Shown here in pieces: positions 1 through 7,469 of a stretch of DNA of 14,092 nucleotides. A program made the position numbers and the translations under genes. The stretch is taken from contig JAAMXP010002948.1 in assembly GCA_019693395.1 (NCBI GenBank), positions 1 through 14,092 of the forward strand, given 5' to 3'. The notes under the pieces are model-generated. The model saw only the letters and a program-made list of their open reading frames with translations, did not search any database and was not told the origin of the DNA. The number at the start of each line of letters is the position of its first letter. The first letter of the stretch is position 1. The stretch is from Ettlia oleoabundans (Eukaryota; Chlorophyta; Chlorophyceae; Chlamydomonadales).

Positions 1-191
1 CCACCACCCCTGCCACCACCACCACCTCTGCCACCCCGGACCCCACCGCCACCACCTCCGCCAGTCCCACCCCACCACCACCACCACAACAAATCAGCCA
101 TCCAACCACCACTGCCACCAAAACCAGCAGCCCAAAGCCACCAAGCACAAGTATTCCCTTGCATGCTGCATCGCCAGCTGCTGGTACTCAC
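1..191 (-). other. Partial intron with GGTGGT-type low complexity
   Basis: On the minus strand a gtgagt donor at 191 opens an intron of the TPX2-like gene that leaves the window. About positions 1-120 are almost pure CCACCA/CCACCG-type repeats on the plus strand (GGTGGT on the coding strand). No acceptor or further exon is visible. Confidence 0.55.
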
Positions 192-2738
192 CAGCTGTGC
201 CAGGCGCTCCGCCTCCCTGGCTGCCGCCTCCGCCTTGTCCTTCTCCTTGCGCACGGTGCTGCGCTCCTGGTAGCGTGCAGCTCGCAGCTCTGTGGCAAGC
301 AGACGTGGGGTGCCCGCTGGGCTCCCGCTGTGCACTGCCGCAATGCGTGATGGGGAGCGAGATTCATGCCTGCACTCAAAGTGCATTATAACAGTGACGT
401 CACTGCTTTTCACCCAGACCGTGCTGACTTGGACATTAGGACACCACCACAAAACAAGCACGCTGCCAGCAGTTTCCACAGCTCGTTTCACAAAGCTGGC
501 CAGCCAGGATTCCACAACAGGCATCACAAACCTGAGGCACCTGGGGGAGTGCAGCTGTTCCTCTGCCTGGCGCCCCGCCTCCACCTTCGCAGAAAAGGCC
601 GCCGCATATGCCTGGTGCCGCTCCATGGAGCGCAGCTTGAACTCCTTGAACCCGGGGGGCTGCAATACAGGGATGCAATCCGGAACATCGATCGGCTTAG
701 AGCGGCAGGAAGGCAGGGACGGCAGCAGGCATATGCTTTGGAAGTATGGAGGGCGGGATCTGGCAGCCCTGCGGGCTGGTAGGCAGGACATTTGGGCAGC
801 CGCACTTGGACGACAGCAGGCAGGTTGCCAGGCAGGTAGCTTCGTGTGTGTGTGAAGCCGTTGTCCAAATCCAGATGAGTCACAGCACACATTGAAAGCA
901 CCCAACAGTCACAGGTGCACCCCCGAAGCGGCATGTAGGCAGGGCAGTGGTGATCACCACCACCCACCCACCCGGGTCTTGTGCGACTCCGCCTGCTGCC
1001 CACGTGGCGGCACGCTAGCCACGGTGCGCCTGCAGCGCCCCACCGCATCCTTCAGCTCCTGCGCCAGGCGCTTGCGCTCCCACTCGGCCTGCATAACAGA
1101 AGGGGAGAGAATGGTGAATCAGTAGTGGGCGGATGAGAGGGTGGATGCACGGTGCAGTTTGTGAAAGCCATGCAGTGGCCGCGAAGCAGCCAAGGAGCCA
1201 GCCATTGAGCAAGTGAGACTCCAGCACCCTATCTTGCTGCACATTGTGCGCCAACACTTTTGTAAGATGGTAATTTGCAGGAAAAACGGCTGCCTTTGTT
1301 GCAGCGCGTTGTGGTGGGTGCAGCAGAGCGCTGTGGATGCTGCTCTGCCTGCTGGGTGCTGTTCACCTGCTGCACTGCCCGCTCCTCAGAGGTCAAGTGG
1401 GCCTCCTCATTCACACGCATGTGGTCGTATTCTGCCCGCTCATCACACCTCAGCTTGAAGGGGCGCGTTTCTGTGCCCTGCTTGGCAGAGGAGAGGCGGG
1501 GAGACCAGCAGGCACGGCAGTGTGGCTCAGGGGTGAACGGTGAACACAGAGGGGATCAGCGTGGCAAGAGATTGGCATGTGATGATGGACCGTATCAGCC
1601 TGGACGAGGAGACAGGACCAAGGATTGCAAATAGACTTGCACTGGCACGCATCAGCAGGCAACATCAGTGGCCATGAGCACAGCACCCAGCAGCAGCCCA
1701 CCTTGGGGACGAACACCTGAGGCATGCTGGCCTGGTCATGCAGCTGCTTGCGGCTGCGAGTCGCCTCCACACTTGCCACAAATGAGGCAGTCGGCTTCAG
1801 CAGGCTGGAAGAAAATCTGCGGGCGCCACTAAAGCTGCTGCCTTGGCTGCCCCCACTGATTGGGCGTGGCGTGCCTGGCCGGCTGGTGGCAGCACTGGCA
1901 GCGGCACGGCGGGAGGTGGGTGGTGGCTGGCTGTGGCCTCGGCTGTAGCGGTCGCTGTGGCGGAAGGTAGGGGCACCGCGCTGCAGTGGTGGAGGAATTG
2001 CAGGGTGAACTTGCATGGTTGGCCTAGCAGCTGCAATGTGCAAGGATCCACCGGAGGGGTGGTGGTTGAGCGCAGAAGTACCACAAGCACCCAGCACCCA
2101 GCACCTGTCAGCTTGGCTGCAAGCTGGCAGCGCGCCATCCAGCGCAGCAAACTCACCGCCGTGTTGGGCGCGCTTGCGCTCTGCTCCCTTGCCAGCTGTT
2201 CTGCCTGCTCTCTGGCCTGCAGCAGCTGGCGAACCGACAGGCGCGGAGCGGTGGCGGCTGTGTCGCTAGGTGGGTGCTGCTCCTCATCGTTGTCGGGCTC
2301 CGCCCTGTGTGACTGCTCGCTGCTTTCGCTAAAGGACTTGCTGTCGGTAACAGCAGGCGGGATGGGCAGGCCAGCTTCCTCCTGCACTGCCGCCTGACCT
2401 GACACCTCTGCCTTAGATTGTGATGGGTTGTCCTGCGCAGCGCCGATGACCGCTGGCGCCATCACCTCCGCCGTTTTCCCGCACTCGCCCGATTTGCCCG
2501 TAGGATGCTTCTGCAAGATAACACGCGTTGCAGGGCAATGCATGCCGCCTTTACTGCTGTCAGGGCCGCTATCGGCGCCTCGCGCTGGCCACCCAATCTT
2601 GTCGGAGCGGCGGTCAATCCTACTGCCTTCCCCACTGACCAGTGCGCTTGAAACACCCCGCTTACCCGCAATCGCGCACAGCCCTTGAACGACCGGTGGT
2701 TTAGGTGGTTGTTCTCGCCAAGCCACCAAAATCCACAT
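192..2738 (-). CDS. TPX2-like microtubule/spindle-associated protein, 3' part cut by the window edge
   Basis: Deduced exons (minus strand): 2738-2157, 1980-1702, 1477-1367, 1088-972, 659-541, 327-192. All joins keep phase and give 448 residues; a seventh intron runs off the left edge. Two motifs are typical of the TPX2 family: RPFKLRCDERAEY (about residues 292-304) and PPGFKEFKLRSMERHQAY (364-381). A serine/proline/arginine-rich stretch (195-270) precedes the first, and charged helical, probably coiled-coil segments follow (325-345 and 413-448, rich in K/E/A/R). TPX2 proteins bind microtubules, activate Aurora kinase and bind importin; by family this would be a spindle or cortical microtubule protein. 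The first 194 residues are acidic and low-complexity with no domain I recognise. The start is the first ATG (2738); an internal ATG at 2462 is an alternative. The least certain join is 5 to 6: the acceptor after position 328 is the one that keeps the coiled-coil frame. The family is inferred from motifs only. Confidence 0.65.
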
Positions 2739-2899
2739 AGATTATACCAAATTGGTCTGATTCGATGTACGCGTCTTATTTGCTTTGGCAGAGCCAGCGT
2801 GCTGCGTCATGCTGCGAGATTTTCAGAGCGTGATCCCTTCAGGGGAGATTGCTAACACCAAGGCCGTAAAGTTGTGTTTGATTCGCCGGGTACTTCTGA
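2739..2899. promoter_or_regulatory. Divergent (bidirectional) promoter region
   Basis: Only 161 bp separate the ATG of the TPX2-like gene (minus, 2738) from the ATG of the small F-box gene (plus, 2900). Both promoters and both 5' untranslated regions must fit here or overlap the genes. The part beside 2738 is relatively AT-rich. No certain TATA box or named element was identified. Confidence 0.45.
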
Positions 2900-3485
2900 A
2901 TGGAACCTCGCTCAAGCCACGCTCAACCTGAGCAGGACGGGGATGGTCGGTCCGCCGTCACTGTTCACTCCCTGGGCGACGAGCTGCTAGTCAAGTGCTT
3001 TGCATCGCTCAATCCGTGAATCAGACGAGCCATGGACGGGTTTACTGGCCTTCTAGTCAGCAATCTCACTTCCCGCCAGTCAGGGTCGGCGACGATGCCT
3101 TCTGATGCCTTAGCTCAATGATGCATGCCCTGCTGGCCTGCTTGGCAACCACTAAATATGTTGCAGGTTTCGTGCAGCCCTGGTACGCAAGCGCTGGCAG
3201 GCAGTCAGCCTGACTCCAGCGCTTCTCCGGCGGGTGACGCTCTTGGCAGCGGGCGACACCGCGGTGCGGGACGTGCTGTCCCTGCTATGCTGGGGGCAGG
3301 CACGGCCAGGCAATGCGCAGCCTGTTGTGGATCTACGGCAGCTGGATGGGAACGATGGTAGAGATTGGGCAGAGCTGCCAGAAACCACTTGGCAGCATAT
3401 GAGCGGCATGCAAACCTCAAAGTGCTTCTCAGTGGCATGCAGTCCTCCCCGCTTGAGTGAGCGACATGCAGACTGCACAGCATGA
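2900..3485 (+). CDS. Small F-box protein, two exons
   Basis: Exon 1 is 2900-3015; the intron (gtgaat to ttgcag, 151 bp) is 3016-3166; exon 2 is 3167-3485 with stop TGA. The join completes a proline codon and gives 144 residues. Exon 1 carries the start of an F-box, HSLGDELLVKCFASLNP (about residues 23-39). Exon 2 continues in F-box style with FRAALVRKRWQAVSLTPALL (40-59). F-box proteins bind SKP1 and bring substrates to SCF ubiquitin ligases. The loop where the exons join looks a few residues short of a canonical F-box, and no leucine-rich, kelch or other substrate domain follows. It may be a truncated relic of a longer F-box/LRR gene, or exon 2 may end early at a possible donor near 3358 (gtagag). 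UGUAA at 3569-3573 would suit a 3' end. Confidence 0.6.
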
Positions 3486-3793
3486 TATCTAATGGCATGT
3501 CATTGCATTTATGCTCCCAAGCCCTGCTTTATCCATCCAACTACCTATTTTCGGCACAATCAGCAATATGTAACACACCATGGTCATGCTTGTGACAAAA
3601 GTAGTGCAATCAGTCAGCAAGATCCAACATAGCCGATGCCGCAAGGGAGCCGGATGTATATGGGGCAAAGCAGTAGGGGCGATAGCAAAGGCATCGCGGC
3701 CGTCCTGATACACTCAACAGGGATGCTACAGTACAGAGACAGATAGTTGTACATAAGGCGTGGACATTTGACATTTCAACCTTGGTTCATTGC
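3486..3793. other. Shared 3' region between convergent genes
   Basis: This stretch of 308 bp lies between the stop of the plus-strand small F-box gene and the stop of the minus-strand SKIP5-like gene (TAA at 3796-3794). It must hold both 3' untranslated regions. It is less GC-rich than its flanks and has no plausible ORF. No exact TGTAA was found on the minus strand near 3794; TGTAC and TGTAG variants occur around 3728-3755. Confidence 0.5.
3569..3573 (+). terminator. Candidate UGUAA poly(A) signal of the small F-box gene
   Basis: TGTAA lies 84 bp past the stop at 3485. UGUAA is the common chlorophyte poly(A) signal. A pentamer occurs often by chance, so position is the main support. Confidence 0.4.
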
Positions 3794-6700
3794 TTACTGC
3801 TGCGGTGATGCATTTGCCCCGTCTAGCTGGCCGGCAGCCACATGAGCCATGGCAGAATGGTGTAACAGGCACCACTCCTCCGCCTTTCGGTCCAGGCTGC
3901 CAGCAACCAGCTGCTGATGATCATGCTGCTGCTGCAAATGCAACAAATGATCTGGGTGCTGTGGCTGTGGCTGTGGTGCCCTGCCCTGCCCTGGCTTGGG
4001 CATGCCCCTTGCTGCGGGCTGCCCGCTGGCTGGGGTGACACCCGCCGCCGCCACCAGCTGTTGAGCCCTTCGCTGGAAAGCGGCGGCATCAAACCCCGCT
4101 GCCGCCGCTGCACCAGCCCAGGAAGGCGGCGGCGTGGCAGGCAGGGGTGCCGCATGCGACCCTGGCTGACCTTGTGATCTACTGGCACCAGCTGTGGCAC
4201 TACCAACACTGCCGCTACCGCCGCCGCTGCCAGCTGCACGGTCTGGCAAAGCACCGCCTGGTTCTCCTATCCTGTACTGCGCAGGTGTACCGCCTACCGC
4301 CATCTCACCACCCCTACCGCTCGTGCCGCCAGCCCTGTTGCTGCCACTGCTGCTGGGCAATGAGTCGGCTGAGTCAACCTCCAGCCAGATCAGGGCGTGA
4401 CTGTAGCTGTACAGCGCCCGTACTGCCGACAGCCGCCCGCTGCCGCGCAGGTCCACCACATGGCCTTGGGCCTGCAGCAGGAAGGGCAGCAATGTGGCAA
4501 GCTGTTATAGTAGCTGGTAGATACAGTGGGTGGCACTGCTTCTGCTGCAACCACCCGATGGGGTGGGCAGCAGCGGAGTCGTGAGGCCAAACCATGCTGG
4601 GTGCTGCTGCCCCCCGCTGCCCCTCTTCAAACACCCTTCATCCCAACGACACGCCACCCACCCAGAGCCGATACGCAAATAATCTGACGCAGCCCGCAAA
4701 CACCCAGCCGACCAACCAGCCAGCCAGCCAGCCAGCCCACCTTGATGCGTGTCTCAGCCACGCTCAGCACCCCTGCCCCTGCGGCTTTCTCAGCTGCATT
4801 TCGCCACGCCCGCGGGCGCTTTGCGGCTGGAGGCTCCCCCCCTGCTGCGCCGGCTGCCGCCGCTACTGCTACCACTGTAACAGGAGGGCAGGCAGCCTCC
4901 TCTGCCGCACGCTTCTTCGCCGCTAGCTGCTGCACCGCTGCTGCTGCTGAGGCGGCTGCCGCTGCAGTGGAGGCAGCACTGGCGCTTGGCACCGGCCCCT
5001 GTCCGGCAGCAGCAGCGGAGGCCCCAGGTGCCCTAATGGCTGCAGGACCAGCGGAGGGCGCTGGGGTGGCGGGCCCATGAGACCAGCTGACCGCGCGTGT
5101 AAGCAGGGGGGCAACAAGGTGGGGCAGCCCCCGAGCGTCGCACTCCAAGGTGCAGCCCTGCAAAACAAACATGCCCAGGCAAGGGGCGAATCGTGTTTTG
5201 CCAATGTGGCTGGGTTTCATTTAACAGTGGTACTACAAACAGTGGTGATGCATGACACTGGAGCAATTAACGGAGCACGGGCCAAGGGGACAAAAAGGGG
5301 AAAAGCCAAACAAGGGGATTTGAAGACGGAGATGTGACAACAGGGCCAAGGTTACGAAAGGAAGCAGCGAGAGTTTCACAGCAATCAGCGTCATAGCACA
5401 TGGTTGGTGGTACAGCCAGGCGGTACAACCAGCAGCAGGCAGTTGAACCAGCGGCTTCACCATTAGCCAGCCACGGACGCACCTGCACCGTCAGCCTGCC
5501 GCGCGTGTGTGCCACACAAGCACCCGAGACGGCACGGAGCGTCAGGTTTGCTAGCCTTCCGGAGGCACTGCAACAGGAAAGGTGGGAAGGGAGGCACAAC
5601 AGCACGGGTTGAAAAACAGCCCACAGGTGAGGGTACAGCATCTGCTCACAAAAGGGCAGCAGGCTTGGGGCGTGCAAAAGAGGCAGGAAGAATACACCAT
5701 ATTGAGCAGGCAGGCAGGCAGGCAGGCCCGCCGGCGCCAGCTTGTGACCACCACAACGGGGCATAACAGATCGTCTGAGACTAGACCAACGGGGCAACAT
5801 ATGCGCCCAGAAGTCACCCAGGCAGGTCGCGAGGCAAGCACGGAGAGGTGGCGAGGCTCCCATTTGCATGGACTTCCGCCACCGCACACATCGCAAGCTC
5901 ACTTCAACATCTATAACAAGCTCGTTCAGCATCAATGATCAACATCAATGCATTAATTTGAATTAAAATGAATTCCTAATGAAATCACCATCATCATAAT
6001 CATTACTAACCACTACCGAATAATATCAATGGGAGGGATAAAACAACTATGAGCCCTGCCCGGTGTCACATCTGACCCGGTCTCACCGGAAGTCGAGCAG
6101 GCAGTCCAGGCCTGGAGCGCCCTCCACCACGCAAGCCTCCGCCTCGACACCCCCGCCCAGCACGTGCACGGGGTGGGGCACCACGATTGGGGCGGTTACA
6201 GCATGCGGCACTGCAGGGGGTGCGGGAAGGGTGCGGAGAGATGAAGGCTGGTGGAATTTGTGAGCTGCACTGACCGCCGCAGCCATGCTGGGGGTAGCTG
6301 GCTCTCTTGCAGGTGAGATGGAGGGGGGGGGGGCTGTATGCAGAGCCTACCAAGGCAGATGGACAGCCAGACAGCCACGCAGTGCTGCCTATGTATTGAG
6401 TTAGACGGTCAGGGATCCACGGACAGCACAGCACGAAGCCGTACTGTCCGGCCCAGAGGGAGGGGGCAGCCAGGTGAAGCAAGCAAATCTGACGAGGAAG
6501 GGGTGGTGATGTGCCACGAGGGGCTTGGGGGAAATAGCACAGCACAGCACAGCACAGCCCGACCCAAGCAGGCAAGCCAGCCCTACCTGGCCCCGCTTCT
6601 AGCAGAATCGTGTCCCCAGGTCGGCTTGCCGCCACTGCCGCCTCTAGCGTCGCAAACCGGCTGCGGTACCAATGCGAGCCGCTGCCATACTGCTCCCGTG

Positions 6701-7252
6701 CCTCCCCAGCGCCGCCAAGAGAACCAGCAGAGGCAGCTTTGAGGGGCGGAGTGGCTGGGTGCTGGGCTGGGTGCTGAGCTGGGTGCTGGCCGGGGTGTTG
6801 CTGGCGGCGTCGTTCCGCCAAAGTGGGTGGCGGCGAGGTGGCGGAGTGCGTCACAAACAGCCAGGAACGGCGGTCCAAAGCCAGGTCCCGGAATCGCTGC
6901 ACGGGAAAATGAACATCAATCGTTTGTTCAGGGCAAGCACGAGGAATTAAGCACATACACGAGGTGTGTGCCCAGGTGGGCGTTAATGCCTGGCCAGCGG
7001 CGGTGGAGGCGGCCAGCGGGGATGCACAGTTCTGCCTCTCAAGCGTGCCGCACCACGGCTCCCGGCCTCGAGCTTTGCTGCCAATCCTTCCGACCGTCCA
7101 GCCAGGCTCCAAGCGGTCCAGCAGCCCCATCCACTCACCCGACAACTCGCCGCAACATTGAACAGGTCAGGCAGGGGTGTCAGGTGACTGAAGCATTTTA
7201 GCAAAAGTGGATCATCCAGGTCCTCCAGTTGAGGCTGCTTGGACAGCATCAT
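3794..7252 (-). CDS. SKIP5-like F-box protein with beta-helix region
   Basis: Exons on the minus strand: 7252-7139, 6896-6587, 6210-6087, 5567-5483, 5157-4741, 4471-3794. All have GT/AG ends, all phases fit, and the product is 575 residues. The F-box spans exons 1-2: LEDLDDPLLLKCFSHL (about 9-24) through RRFRDLALDRRSWLF (38-52). From about 117 comes ATLEAAVAASRPGDTILLEAG, then LGGGVEAEACVVEGA, RLANLTLRAVSGACVAHT and GCTLECDARGLPHL, the turn-rich pattern of a right-handed beta-helix. Order and wording match Arabidopsis SKIP5 as I remember it, including the later ETRI and VRALYSYSHALIWLEV segments. SKIP5 binds the SKP1-type ASK proteins, so this is probably an SCF ubiquitin-ligase substrate receptor. 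It is about twice the length of SKIP5: an Ala-rich insert (about 240-340, with a basic KRPRAWR patch) and a tail rich in Gly, Ala, Gln and His (about 395-575). The start is the first ATG in frame. The substrate cannot be inferred. Confidence 0.85.
4716..4735. repeat. (CCAG)5 microsatellite
   Basis: Five tandem CCAG units in intron 5 of the SKIP5-like gene, five bases inside the donor at 4740. No function is suggested. Confidence 0.85.
5707..5726. repeat. (CAGG)5 microsatellite
   Basis: Five tandem CAGG units in intron 3 (6086-5568) of the SKIP5-like gene. Confidence 0.85.
5929..6050. other. AT-rich patch in a GC-rich intron
   Basis: About 120 bp of intron 3 of the SKIP5-like gene are strikingly AT-rich with short echoes such as ATCAATG (three times) and GAATTAAAATGAATT. 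The surrounding intron is GC-rich. It has no ORF and no clear terminal repeats. Confidence 0.6.
6323..6333. repeat. Run of 11 G
   Basis: A homopolymer of eleven G on the plus strand (C on the gene strand) in intron 2 of the SKIP5-like gene; on the gene strand it precedes the acceptor by about 110 bases. Confidence 0.9.
6536..6558. repeat. (AGCAC)4 short tandem repeat
   Basis: Four full AGCAC units and a partial fifth in intron 2 of the SKIP5-like gene, close to its donor at 6586. Confidence 0.85.
6750..6800 (-). repeat. Tandem QHPA/QHPG repeat inside exon 2 of the SKIP5-like gene
   Basis: A 12-nt unit on the minus strand encodes QHPG-QHPA-QHPA-QHPA (about residues 71-86). It lies between the F-box and the beta-helix region, so it probably works as a flexible linker. 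Such coding repeats change length easily. Confidence 0.7.
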
Positions 7253-7469
7253 GGCTGAAACGCGATGCGACAACCCTCGCCGTGCCACCGCAAAACTGCA
7301 GACGGGATTTCAAAAGGTTTTAGACAGGGTTTCTGCGCTAACTGGGACCAGAAAGGTTGCTGGAGCGCACCCGCCCCAGGGCGCCCCAGGCTCAGCAGCA
7401 GCGCGCCAGAACTCCCGTGGTGCGTGGAGGGTGTCGATATTGACGGCCCTGCCGGTGGCAACAGAAATC
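7253..7469. promoter_or_regulatory. Divergent promoter region between the SKIP5-like gene and the TFIIS-like gene
   Basis: 217 bp lie between the minus-strand ATG (7252) and the preferred plus-strand ATG (7470). The plus reading frame is open through the whole interval back to another ATG at 7251-7253, which overlaps the minus-strand start. No certain core promoter element is visible. Confidence 0.45.

Noticed and set aside
1..120. Gly- or Pro-rich coding repeat
   Set aside because: It lies after a strong gtgagt donor in the intron of the TPX2-like gene and shows no exon-like boundaries.
188..379. Minus-strand ORF overlapping the last visible TPX2-like exon in a different frame
   Set aside because: The frame giving the charged helical segment (ELRAARYQERSTVRKEKD) joins exon 5 in phase and ends at a gtgagt donor; this ORF gives Arg-rich filler.
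1797..2156. Continuation of the minus-strand frame past 2157
   Set aside because: A gtgagt donor lies at 2156 and the sequence beyond turns into unlikely protein; the exon at 1980-1702 continues in another frame with TPX2-like context.
3790..4584. Plus-strand and alternative minus-strand ORFs over the last SKIP5-like exon
   Set aside because: GC-rich, low-complexity shadows of the real frame; none carries a domain.
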